Origin: Serilophus lunatus
Taxonomy: Eukaryota > Chordata > Aves > Passeriformes > Eurylaimidae
Reading direction: 5' to 3'
Assembly: GCA_013399895.1 (NCBI GenBank)
Contig: VXBA01003089.1
Location: 682,001-746,000 of the forward strand
DNA: 64,000 bases
The notes beneath the pieces are model-generated. The model was not told the origin of the DNA and did no database searches. It worked only from the letters and a program-made list of their open reading frames with translations. Numbering within the stretch: position 1 is the first letter of the stretch; each line of letters starts with the position of its first letter. This document shows positions 36,053 to 48,316 of the stretch, piece after piece. The position numbers and the translations under genes are program-made.

Positions 36053-39000
36053 CAGCAAGTGAACCAAAAACTCTGCATATTTTATAATAGTTTTTCGTTT
36101 ATTTGTTTTAATCTAAATTAATTTGGGTTTATGTAAAATGAAACACCAGTAAACCCAAATATTTTAGTTCCTTTACGCACCTTTATCTGCCCACATGAAT
36201 GATGAGGAAGCTGAATTTAGATTGATTCATTCATTGTCAGTGGGACCTAATTTAAAACCAACTAGATAAAGGCATTTTTATTTTCACCACAAATATAAAT
36301 GGAACTACTATTTACCTTTTAAATATTTTTGCTTCTTTTATATTAAATCACAGATGAAAATTTGCATTTAACTTCTTTGGCTACTGCATCTGTGCTTGCT
36401 ATTGGAATTTAGGAAACAGAAAAAAAATAGGGTTTATCCTTTATTCTAGAACAAGTATGAGGCAGACCTTGTAATTTCTTGTTCAATTCTGTCCTTAACC
36501 TGTGAATTCTTATGCTTCTATTCTAATGTGCATTTGATATTGAGGGAGGGGGGAAAGAGTTTTAATTATATTGAGAAATTGCCCATTGGTATGAATTCAA
36601 CTGGATCTCTGTGTTCTTTATTCCCATTCTTTTTCCTTTTCTTGAATGTACATACATTGTAGAACAGTCGCAGACTGAGATACTAGCTGTGGGATTTCTT
36701 TCTGTTCATGTACATTATCACAAAATTATGTTGCCTGCCATCTATGGGAAGCTTTGATCCAAAATTTCAGTCATTGTTTCCACATTTAGGGGCTGGAATG
36801 AACATCAAAGAAGTGGGTGTACTGAATTTGCTGAATGCCAAAGCAGTACAATAACATGCAAAGGATATAAGCAAATCCCAAAGGTAAAATGTGCTGCCAA
36901 ATCTTGCACATAATAGAAGCTCTAAAGTGACAGTCTGTCTTTGACAAATGTATAATGATATCAATGCCAAGGGAAGGAACTAGAATGCTGAAAGGTGAAT
37001 AAAAGAGTTGGGAACAATTCACTACATTTACACATTTCCTCAGTGTGTTTTCACACAACAAGGAAAGCAGATGAGACAAATGTATTAGGTAATCATTGGA
37101 GAAGACCGTAAAGCTGCTGAGATTTTTTAGTAACCTGGATACTTCCTTGGCTTGTAATAAGTTTTCGAAAGCAAAACATGATTAGAAACAGTTCATATTC
37201 TAAAAGAAAAAAAAAAAAATCAGGCTATGAGGAATGTAAAAAATAGTTAATTCTCTTTTCCTTTGACAAGATCACATTTTATGCCCATATGGTAGTTGCA
37301 ATATGCTGTTCTCTTTTCTGGTTGATGGATTCATAAATGCTTCAAATAGTTGCAGAGGCAAGTTAAGCGTTCCATATGTATTCACTAGGTTTTCCAACAC
37401 TAAGAATAACAGGGTTATTTAAATGGGTGCTACAATGTAAAAACATGAGAATCACTGCACAAAACCTATCAATTTATCTTGTAAAAGACCTGAAACCTAC
37501 TTGTTAAATTCATTTTATTTTCCTTTCTTTGAAAACAAAACAAACCAAACCCCAAAGCAAATAATAGCTGTAAAACCTGTAACAAAAGGCTTCCTTCCCT
37601 GGTACGTACAACACTTAGCAGAGGTGAATCTTGGGTTATTTAGCAGATTCGAGTGTGTTCTGGAGTACAGAGGTTTTTCCCAAGCCTGCATGTTAATGTT
37701 CATCAGAGGGAGTCTGACAGAGGCCCGCTGAAGTGCAGCACTCCTGCTGCAGCCAGTCAGATATTCAGAAGGAAGTTCTGCTGTAATAAAACTTCAAAGA
37801 GATAATGATCCAGGACCTGCTCTTCCCCCATTAGTTTTCTGCCCTATCTCTGGCAGCTGAATAGGCACCTCCAGTTTTCATTTGACTGGTGACTGAAAGC
37901 ATGGCTGCCACATGTCAAGAGTGCTGCTCAGGTGGCAGGTACATAGTCATCCAGCTGTATGGTGATAGCCATATTCTGGTCATATTGTTGCCTGAAATCC
38001 CCCCAAGGCAGCAATATAATTTAAAAAAGACTATTCCACCTCTGACAAAGAGAATGTCACCCTTCTGCAGGAAAATTGTGATATTCTGCCTGGGCTGTGG
38101 TTCCTGTACTCCAGCTACAGTATAAGGAGCAGTTTAATAAATCTAGGCAGGGTAACATTCCTCCTGCTCAGTAACTGAAGAAAAAGCTTCTGGCTGGCAT
38201 GGAGCTATGTTGAGACTGAAGAGAGTGTTTCCATTGCCTAATTACATGGATTTTCAGTTGCTGTTGACTTTGGGGCAGCCCATTATCACCTCAAGGGTGC
38301 ACCATAACTTAGTTACTTGGTCTCTTGAAGCATCCCACTGAGGCATATATATGGTTTAAAGCTGCCTCTGTCTTGCTCTTCTTTCCCCTTTTCTCTCCAC
38401 CCTAAATCTATAGTTTTTCTACTGTGCTTTTGTGAAGTGCAGCAAATAATGTAATTCTTTAAACATATAACATCCTGGTTTGTGCAAACAATTAGGAAAC
38501 TGAATGCCATGCCCAGATTGGGACCTGATCCTGTATGCCTTGGCTCCAGTCCTGCATTAAATTTGTAGGGAGTGTGACCTACATTCTCTTCCAAAGAAGG
38601 CTGGGTAGGAAAGGACATCTGGTTTGGATTGTGGTTGCTACTAAAATCTCTTATGAACTAAGGAAAAGAGCTGCAAGTGGTCAGGCAGAGGTGCATCTGT
38701 TGTCATAAAACAGGATAAATACAATCACCACTGAAGAAACTAGACTAACAGACATTGTAAACTAGATTAGGCAAAGTCCAGTACTGAAGGAGTGAATGTC
38801 TAGTCTATTACATCTTGTAGGCAAAGTGTCTGACCCCATGCCATCCACCTACTAACACTGAGAACAAGCCTCTTCTGACCACAGTAAGGTTGTCTCAGTG
38901 ATAATGGAAGAAAAGCCGAAGCCATGAAGGGTTGTAAGATTCATGGACAGGCAGTCACTTTGCCAAGAGAGAAAAAAAGTTAGTGGCAAGTAAGTACCAT

Positions 39001-39589
39001 CACTATCAGGGCAGTGCTAACATCTCCTGAATGTCCCCAAAGACATACTGCTTCCCAGAAATTTGGGCCAAAATATAACTATTTTTGCAACTCCTCTGCC
39101 TCATTGATCTCTTCTATTGCATTCTCCTCTCCTATCACAGAGATACTGCTGAAAGCAATGCTGGGCAGATCAAAGATCTGCAAAAACAGGACAGAAATAT
39201 GGAGATCACAAGCTCAGGTGGAACTCCTGCAAAATCTCCTATTTGACAGTCAAGCCACAGCCTGAAGATGAACTTGTAGCTATGCCTATGACACTGGAAG
39301 GATGTTAGTTTCCACTGACTATTAGTGATATTCTAAAAGTTGCTGGACAAATATTGAGCCCACAGTAAAAGAATTAAAAATTCCTTGAACAGTTATTTCC
39401 TAGCCCGCAAAGAATGACTTTAATCTGAGAGTTAAGGAGAGAGCTGGCAAAACTCCACGTACAAAATAATCACCACCAATTTGCATGAGGTTAAAAAACT
39501 GCATGTAATAGAGAGATGTTTGTTCCTAGTAAAGTCACAAGGACAAGAAACAGAACAGCAGGTCAGTCATGAGTATTATTAATAATCAT
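36053..39589. other. Unique AT-rich noncoding DNA
   Basis: No gene is recognised. A second polypurine motif, GGGAGGGGGGAAAGAG at 36544-36559, echoes the end of the G-quadruplex tract. An A13 run lies at 37207-37219. Open frames do not exceed 101 codons (38313-38618, minus) and have no known motif. Confidence 0.5.
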
Positions 39590-39890
39590 ACTGAAAACTA
39601 TAAAGAATAAACAAGGAAAAGCAAAAATCTTAATACTTGATTATGATTACAGCTTAGTTGGAATAACAGAAACTTGGTGGCAGAATTCATATGGGCTGGA
39701 ATATTAGTAGAAAGGATATATATTCTTCAGGAAGGAGAAGCAGGTTAAAAGCAAGGAAGTTTATGACATGCTCAGATGTCCAAAATGAACCTCAAAGCAT
39801 ATGCATGATGATAAAGAAGAAACTGACATAGGCAATATCAGAAGTAGGGTTTCCTACAAAGCATTAAATCTAGAAGTTCAAGCAAAGGAT
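39590..39890 (+). pseudogene. Decayed CR1/L3-like LINE endonuclease fragment
   Basis: Frame reading from 39606 gives NKQGKAKILILDYDYSLV and then GITETWW (GGA at 39660 to TGG at 39680), followed by QNSYGLEY, two stop codons, KGYIFFRKEKQV. GITETWW and the following YxLFRKDR-like segment are signatures of the apurinic-type endonuclease of CR1 and L3 LINEs. The next stretch, to about 39890, still fits the family loosely ('cataggcaatatcagaagtagggtttcctac', compare the segment leading to YYRPP). At least two in-frame stops and shifts make it a dead fossil. Its divergence is far greater than that of the 25190 CR1 end, so it belongs to an old wave. It is probably the 5' part of the same insertion as 41155-41960. 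Confidence 0.7.
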
Positions 39891-41154
39891 AATTTTTATA
39901 ATTAATTAGCAGAATCTTCTAAGGCCCTGAAACCTATGTTCTTTAACTATCAAATTGTTCATAAAGACGTTGGTCTGCAAATTCTTGGTTGGTGCTAGTT
40001 ATAAGGGAAGAACTAAAGATGAATCAGTGTTCCAAAAGAGTTGAGGCTTGTGAGTTTTTTCTTAAGGGCTGTTTTCCAATCTTGAGAGACTTTCTCAGAT
40101 ACTAATTTACTTTTTACTTTGGCAAAAGGATCTTTCAGACTTGCTGAACAGGTCTTAGGCATCCTCTTGAGTTGAAGCAAGGACAGCAAAGATGACAGGG
40201 AATTCACCTTCCCTAGCACTGTTGCACTGAATAATGAAAGTGTAGGGACTGTGTTTAAAGCTCAGTGAAGATCAGGCTCATTTTAATATGGATTCAGCTT
40301 AACTGCAGAGTCCTTATGTTTGGACATTAAGTTCAGAGCCAGACTTATTTTTTAGTCATATATCTTAACTAGACCTCTCAGCCAGTACTAGACTACTCAT
40401 ATTTCTCAATTTGCTGATTCGTGGCCTATTCTATGTTACGTCCTTTGATTTGCTCACATTGCAGACTGCCTTAATACATGCTGTACACTGATCAGGGGTG
40501 CACACTATGATTGTGCCTTAACTGTTTAAAATCCTGAGAGGTGTAATATCTCAGGGAGGCATTGTCAGACAGTTAATTTTGAGTGCTTATGAATTCTTGT
40601 TTCACTCAGTCAAATACTGTTTGTTTCCTATTTTCTTGGACATTCAAAGGGCCTGAACCAATGTTCAGTACTTTCCTCCCTGTGAACAGTAAGAAACCAA
40701 GGTCTGAAGAATGTGCATAAGATATGACACTATTCCATTGTAGAACATTGAGGGCAGCAGCATTTGGGTGATGTGATTCTGAGAGATAGAATGTATAGGA
40801 AGAGAAAAAGGTAAAGCAGCAAAAGTAAAATGATAGTCTTCAGAAAGATAGTCTTCTGAAGTTAGATGATTGGGAAGCAAGCTCAAGAGAAAAGGATATA
40901 TGATGCTGTAACAGCTGAAATATTTTGTACCTTTTACTGGATGAGACTCTACTAAATGCATCAAATGTAGCAGCTGGCTAGTGTAATTAACACCAGCTAA
41001 AAAGGGTAAAGCCTTTGCCTGGGATAACACAAGGGCAGGACAAATATTTTTCGCTTTCTTGACACACTCTTAATTATCCCAGAATCAAGTTCATCATGGC
41101 CACCTCAAATTTCTAGCAATTGTTTGGAGGACACAAAAAAAAAAAAAAAAAGAG
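39891..41154. other. Interval between the two LINE fossils
   Basis: This part is about 1.26 kb. If the two LINE pieces are one element, it should hold the end of the endonuclease and the linker before the reverse transcriptase, but I cannot recognise either. The longest open frame is 121 codons (40665-41030, minus), with no known motif. An A17 run at 41135-41151 closes the interval and could mark a later insertion or slippage. Confidence 0.4.
41135..41151. repeat. Poly-A run (A17)
   Basis: Seventeen A sit directly before the reverse-transcriptase fossil. It may be a simple run or the tail of an unrecognised retrocopy. Confidence 0.8.
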
Positions 41155-41960
41155 AAAAATTGTAAAAAGTCAAATGTGACACCAGTTCTTTCAGAAAAGG
41201 AGAGGAAAAGAGAAGGAATTCTGGCTAGCCACATGCCTCTTTATCCAAAGTATTTTTTCTGCAATTCATAACAAAATTCAACCACCAACAGATGAGAAGG
41301 AAGGAAGTAGCAGCCAATGTGAATCTGTGAAATTCATCCACTTGATGAATAGGAATTTGTCAGTAACTAATCGTGTCAAATCGATTTCACTTCCTCTTAA
41401 AACAAGTTAACAGGTCACAAATAAAGTGGAAAAATGATAGGTCACAGACATTCTGACTCTTCGACACCATATTGTATGACATTGTTTTGAATAACCATCT
41501 CAGCACTGTTTCAGGCCTGAGCTTGTGTATTATGTCAGGTTTTGGGGAACCAAAATCCTAGGAAGACACAAAGGTAGTTAGAGTCCAGGGAAGACTAACC
41601 AGGTCACAACAACATGACATATATGAAAAATTGGAAGAAATGTATTGTGTTTTCTTCTCTAGAATAAAGAAGACTGATGGGCCATGAGAGCAGCCTCTGA
41701 TTTTATTTAGAGCAGCCTTTTACAGGAATTATTTGTTTTCTGTGGTAGATAGAAAAGATTTACTCTGGCAAATTCAAATTAGACCTTGGGAAACAGCTTT
41801 CTGATTCTAAAGATGGCAAAGCTGATTTTTTTGAGAGGGCTGAAAATGTTTAAGAATGGGTTTAAGAAGAACATCTCTCAAATTAAACCTGCCTAGAGAG
41901 AGGGCAGAGACCTCCAAGGGGAATCACATTTTCCACTGATTCCCGGACTCAAAGTCAGAT
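41155..41960 (+). pseudogene. Decayed CR1/L3-like LINE reverse transcriptase and 3' region
   Basis: Three blocks appear in the family's order. First, from 41374, CQIDFTS then NKLTGHK and SGKMIGH fit the reverse-transcriptase stretch CQTNLISFYDKVTG...KGKAVDV. Second, 41457-41489 reads LFDTILYDIVL, matching the family motif FSKAFDTVPHDIL after a frame shift. Third, at about 41620-41700, HDIYEKLEEMYCVFFSRI resembles the end of the ORF (HxxYEERLRELGLFSLEK), and 'caaattagaccttgggaaacagctttctgattc' (41773 on) fits the 3' part. The normal distance of some 250-300 codons between the second and third blocks is reduced to about 150 bases, so most of the reverse-transcriptase and thumb region is deleted. 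Stops and shifts abound. The remainder to about 41960 is a weaker match. Confidence 0.7.
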
Positions 41961-44900
41961 GCCTGTAAGTTGCGGTTTCTGTGCCATCCAGGGTAGGAAG
42001 TTTCTTTGCAGCGCAGGAGAATATCCATGCTTTACCTAACTTAGGTAGCAGCATGAACTAAAGTGATACTCCACTGGGCTGGAAGCTGAAGTGTCTGACC
42101 AGGTTCCCTTGTACTCTGGTTTTAGTCTCACTGCCGGACACTACTCTCTCACCTGTGCTGTAGTCAGTCTTCTCATTTACAATCAATCTTTTCCTGTGGA
42201 AATGCAGAGTGATGTTAAACACTTTTTTTATGAAGTCCTTTACTATCCTTGTGTTTTCTCCACTCCTATGCATCATTCTACAGTTGATAGTGAGTAATGA
42301 TGAAATTTAGTTCAACAGAAAGTCTTGCCTGAATATATAATCTTTTGTGATTATAGTTTCCAGAGTCCCAAGTAGATTAGAGCATTTGGCTTTTCCGTTG
42401 TTTCAGAACTAATTATTGAAGTAGCTAAATGTTCAAGAACATAAAAATGTACAGATAGGTGTTAGTTGAATAAATATAGTAAGATATTTTCTGACACGTG
42501 AAGCACAGTATTTATGAGTTAATTTAATTGGAGAAGAAAAATATTGAGTAGGTGATGAAGTAAAAATGATGAGCATGTATTATGCTTTTGCCACGCAGCT
42601 GAACAAACACATTCAATGACAGACTTTGGCAGGAGCTGCAAAGATGTTCTTGACAATGGCATGAATAAATATTAGGTGCTGTACACAATTTGCAGCATTC
42701 CAGGCCTTGAGCAAAACCAGGTGAGGTTTGCCTGGAAAATTTGGAAGAAACAATGTAAGCATGTTGGGAAAATGTAAACATCTACAGTATTCTCCCCAGC
42801 TGCTTTGCTGTAACATTTTCATTTGCATCAACAACAACTCTGTCATTTTTATCTGCTCTACTTTTGTTGCACTTCTAGGAATCAATTAAACTCCCAGCTG
42901 CTTTAGAGTTCATAGAAGGCACTTCAATAATATTGCCTAAATGAAGGACTTTATACCTGCTAAACAAAATAAACTGATCAGGCTTCATTTCTATTGCTGC
43001 AACCAGTTTACAAAAATAAAAAGGAAAATAAATACTTTTATATTCTTAGTAGTCAATATAGAAGCAGAGATATCTCCTAATAATATTAAATGGAAATTAG
43101 AGGAAACTAGAGAGAGGCTCTATGACATGGATATGTGGTATAATAAATAGCTAGTTGTGAGACTGCCAATATATCTATCAAAAGAATGATTATGACAGTA
43201 TGGAAGAGAATTTTCTCTTAAATATTATTTTTTTTCTCTAAAGCTGGTTTAGAGCTGTAGTCACTTGCTAGAACAAGCAGCAATATTAGTAGCTTAAGCA
43301 CAGTTGACTGCTGAGAAGAAAAGAGAGATGAGAACATTCTGCAGTACTCTACTTTTTATTCTGACTCCACTGAGTGAAATTTAATTCAAGGTTGCCCTCA
43401 CATCTTCAGTGTTCAGAGAGGTAGTGTTGACTGTACTGTTTTTTACATTATTTTTTTTTGTGATCCTGAGAACATTCTTAATTAGTGTTGGAACAATATT
43501 TTCCACTGACAAATAAAAATTAAAATTAATGTGGAATTTTCTGTCATTGGTTGGTTCTATTCTCTACTGATCTCACTTGCAAGTGTGCAATATTAATTTC
43601 AGAGATAGTGTTCTTAAGTGTATACTTCCTTCTGTGTCACTTCAGAAAAAAAGGATTATTTGCAACATGATGCCTGGGATTCTTCAGTGAGTCCCAGTAA
43701 GAATAAGCTTACAAAAGCGAAATCGTTAGCATAGCTGAGAAGGAGAGAAACAGTTCATGTCACTACTGCAGTTTCTTTTCTGGAATGAGTCCCACACGAA
43801 ATCCAGAGCAGCTTCAGACTCCTTGGCCATCTATAGCATCATAGGTATGTTTCAGAAGCTATGGACAGATGTGGCATTAAGCTGCCCAGCCCATACCTTC
43901 CTGCTTATTTGCTTGTTCTCCCTGTTCTTTGAGGGATGTGAGAGTTGGTAGGACATATATCACCTTCCTGTAAGAACTTCAAAGGGACTGGCCCTGACAT
44001 ATTTTATTTATGCTATATTTTTTACTGGAAATAAACAGAACCAAGTAAAAATCCATCTTCTGTGTTTGGCTTCCTCTCCTCTGACTCTTTCAGAAGTAAA
44101 ACCGATGGACTCAAAACCTTCAAACACTGAGTGGAGTAGCAAACAGTAACATACTGGTTAAAAAGTCTAAAGACTATTTTTTAATGTCGTCTTTACATGT
44201 CAAGATGATAGATATTAAAGAAGGAGTAAAAATAGGTCTCTTCAGTCTAGAAAAGTTTTGGAAGTTGGGGATTTATGCTGTATTTCTGTCTGTGATTATA
44301 ATTTTGCATCTGAGTATGTGCTTTATGACTTTCTCTTCTAAGCTTGTAGAAATGGTAGATTTGCTTGAAATGATCAATATATCTCTTGTATCCATTCCTT
44401 AACTATTGTCTGTTATTATTAAACAAGTTGGACAGTAATTTTCTGTCTCAAAAGGATTCCAGAAAAGGAGATCAGGATTTGTTAGCAATTGCATATTTTA
44501 TAAAGAAAGTAGAGGGTTTATTCTGAGCCTCAGCTGGGTGATGATTTCATCTCACCATTATGATACCTATTAGAACTATTTTCAAATACTTATTTCTAGG
44601 GGAAGTTCTTCTGGACTAATTGTGTCTCACCTATGGACATACTTGGATGTATTTTTAAGTATGCTTGTCAAGCTGAGAACTGAGATTTTTTTAAAAAGCT
44701 GGTGTATGCTTTGGGAATTCTAGTCCTAACTACAATTTTTGTGAGAATCTTGAACATTTGGGGTCCAAAGTCTGAATCAGAGAATATAATGTTTGCTTCA
44801 TTTGTTACATTAACTGTCTAGAGGCCCGTCTTTTGTTGTATCTCACTAGGATCTTGACAACAGAAGTCTGGGAACAACAGCAGCATGTGCATGGTATCTG

Positions 44901-45129
44901 TGATTGTCGCATGTGTGTGCTGGACATATAGGAAAAGCATTGCCTTGAGCTACCTTTTCTGAGATATTTTGCAAGCTTCACCTATTTGTTTTTATGCAGG
45001 AGGTCAAAGCATATTCCATCTCAAAGAATTTGTGACTAGGAAGGGACTTCTATTCTTCACTGAATGACTGTGAAACAGGTACAGGAAAAACACTAAAATA
45101 TTCCTCTATATGAATCTTGAGGCAGAGGT
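41961..45129. other. Unique noncoding DNA
   Basis: No gene is recognised. Open frames reach 90 codons (42613-42885, minus). A frame at 44184-44402 contains GLFSLEKF, which recalls the CR1 ORF end, but its flanks do not support a LINE copy. The rest is AT-rich. Confidence 0.5.
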
Positions 45130-45215
45130 TGCTATCCTATTTTACAAATTGTAAAGGAAAAACCATTAAAAAAATAAATAGTGAGGTTTCTCTAGCTAGT
45201 TAGCTAGTTCCAAAC
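45130..45215 (-). repeat. Weak MIR-like SINE fragment
   Basis: In reverse orientation, 'ctatcctattttacaaattg' recalls the MIR phrase ccattttacagatgagg, and 'agctagttagctagttccaaacc' some 60 bases on recalls cagctagtaagtgg...aacc. Order and spacing fit, but the middle does not align well. It could be chance. Confidence 0.3.
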
Positions 45216-48200
45216 CTTAAATATGGACTTGCAGATATTTGCCTTTATCCTGCAATTCTTAATTGCAGAACATTACAGCATTTAGAGACAAAATTTTGAA
45301 CAAATATAGCTTTGGTTCAGCATGAATATGTTTTCAGGCAAGCAAAAAGTTATTTTTGTAAAGCCAATTTAAATTTCTATAAATGTTAATGAAAGCTGCA
45401 TTGGTAAATTAATTAAATTAACTAGTGAATAGGAGCAACTCTGAGTCTGGAATCTGACTTATGAGCCAGAATACATGAGCACTTTGATATGAATATCCTC
45501 AGGAAGTAAAAGGGACAAAGAACAATTTTTCAGTCATTTTGGTAAACTTACATTTTTTCATGCAATCTGCTTGCTCCTGAATACATTGCTCAGGTATTGA
45601 TATTAGTCTTGTTCTGTTTCTTGTATGCCATCTATGATAACATTCAAATAAAATTAGTAGAAGAAGAGATGCTTTTTTTTGAGTCTTACAATTATACTAC
45701 TAGGATCAACTGATTATAAAGAAAATAATTTTTAGGGATTTTTTCATCAAATATTATGAAACAGAGACAGAGCTTTTCAGAAAGATCTTTAACACATTTA
45801 TTTAAATAGCTTTAGCTACAGTTGTTGCATCTGCAAGTACATAGCTTTTTCCAGGGGCATAGTCATGTTTTGAAAGATTGTGAAATTTAACCCATGATTT
45901 TATTGCAGGGTATTTAAAATTACAGTTAATACTTGTAATGAAGACTGCTCCTTTGATTAACCATGGTAGTGGCTGGGATTTAAATGTGATTACAATACCA
46001 GAAAGAAAATTTCATGTCTTTTTGTGATTCCTCTATATTTCTACAGAGTTGGAAAAATGGTTCAATTACTGAAAATACAAGAACATCTGCTGACCTGTAT
46101 TCAGATCTTCTAACCTGCACATTTTTTTTGGTGAAGGACTTTATTGAGTCCATGATTTTATTAAGTTCAATAAATTGGTTATATTTGATCGTTACTTTGG
46201 GCTCATATTTACAAAACTCCTATAGAAACAAATATTTTTTAGATATTGCTAAGGAATAGTATATACAGAAGCATCAGTAATGACTTCTAGTTTGTGATTA
46301 TTTAATGATACACAGTTGATCATAGTACAGGAAAGGCTATCTCTTGGCCTATGTCTTGTGCTCTTTGAGAGATACAAACAAATAAGACCCTGTAGTTGAT
46401 AGATTTTCAGCTGTGTGAACAGAGAAGGAATGTTAGAGATATGAAAAAAAAATCTCATAACATTATTACATGAATGCTTCCTTAAGGATTTTAGTCTGAA
46501 AAATTAAATAAATTTAAGCCAAGTGTTTATTTCCAAGAGAGAAATTTTGTAAAACATGTGGATTTCAAGTTTCATGATTTCCCGCGATATTCTGGACTCC
46601 TAAACCATAGAAAAAACCCACTCAATTTCTCAAAGCTGCTATACAGTTTCTTGGCAACTGATGATAAACAGATATTGCTTGTTAGGAAATCTGTCTGCCC
46701 TTTTCACTTTCTTATTTTAGATGTAATCTGGAATGAAAACCAATGCTGTCATACAGGCCCCAAAAATAACAAATCAAATAATATTTATAATATAACTTGG
46801 GATGTAATATTGGATTAAGTCTTTAGGTTTAGTCATATTGCAGAAAAAGTTGTAACATGAGTTTTCCAACTCCAAGCAACAGTGGCCAAAAAAAAAATGA
46901 GGCTCCAAGTATTGCCCCACTCCTGCTCATTTGCTCCTGGATGAGAACAGAAGCTGCTTTCTAAACCTGAGTGCTTTGAAGCTGCTGTGGTACATGCCAA
47001 TGTGAAACTCTAAGACAGCTTTGGATCCCTATCTCTGTTCCTTATAGATTTAATAAACAGAGAAGGGAGGTGTGATCTGTTACTTGTCTGAGTAAAGGGC
47101 TCTACCTGTCATGAGAGTTTGAACTAGCTGAATAGAAACAGACCAAAATGAAAATTTTATGAACCTTCTCATTAACCCCATCAAAACCAACCTGTGGGTA
47201 TTGACAGACATATTTAAAAAGAGAGAGTAGCTGATGTTTGGGTCAAATGGCAATACTCAGGAAAAACTAAGCCATATAGAAACCAGTCATAAATCCAGAT
47301 TCTAGGGAATTGTTTCATAATCAGGTATGTTAGCCAAAGGAAACTAGCAAGGAAAGATGCAGGCAGACACTAGGAAAGAGCTCAGAAGCAGAACCCCTTG
47401 GGGCTTGGAACTGAGTGGAAGGCCAGATTAGAAAAAAGTGCACAAAGAGAGTATTTGTTCTTGTCTGCTGATTTTGGAGTTCTTCGTAAGTGTGGCTGTA
47501 ACTGATTTAGGTTATTCTGAACAATATAAATTCCCCCCTTTGACAGAAAGGAACCTAGAGATTCCTAAATGTCAGACAATTTTAGCTATTGTTTTAGTCT
47601 TTGGGAGAATTTCAACCAAACTAAGTATCTGAATACAATTAACTAAAAAATTTCACTAGAATTTTATGTTCGCGATTTTGTGTTCCAATTAAATTAATTT
47701 GATATAGGAAGCTATAAAATTATGTTTTCCATGTTTTCTGGAAAAGATTTTTTTCTGTATTCTGAAGGCATTAAAATATTCACCAAACCAATAAGACACC
47801 TCCTTCTTGCTACCTTAGATTCTAACACTTCTCTGAGGTATCCCAGGAGGATATTAGGTATTTTAAAATGTAGCCAAATATAGATTTAGATTTTTAGAAG
47901 TAAGTAAGCAATTATTGATGATTAGTACTGTGTAAAAATCCTAAATATGCTGTTCCAATGAACCCAAACTCTGAGTACTTCATTTGAGTAAATTATGAAT
48001 TGTGTGGAATAAAGTGTCTCAGAATTTGATCTATATTTTCTTACTGACAAATGATTGTGAAGAAATTACAGAAAAACTGAAGAAACAGCAAGGGATCTTC
48101 CTAACAGACCAGGTTTTCTTGGAAAAAACTTTCTTCTCTGCCAAAACTTTCCCATACAACTACTTTTCGTCTTTCTTTGAGGGGTAGGTTGTGTTCTCAT

Positions 48201-48300
48201 CTCAAAGTACAATTTAATGCAAATTTTCTCTCACAAAATTTAGTTACAGGTGGGTAATTCTATCATGTAACAATAATTTTTTTGAGGGTAAAAAAGCCTT

Positions 48301-48316
48301 CAAACAAACAAACAAA
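48301..48316. repeat. (CAAA)4 simple repeat
   Basis: Four perfect CAAA units followed by more A. Simple repeat. Confidence 0.8.

Noticed and set aside
36195..36225. GATGAGGAAGCTGA, resembling the reverse MIR core
   Set aside because: A single short word with no supporting flanks.
44184..44402. GLFSLEKF, resembling the end of CR1 ORF2
   Set aside because: Only about eight residues agree and flanking sequence does not continue the match, so I do not call a LINE copy.
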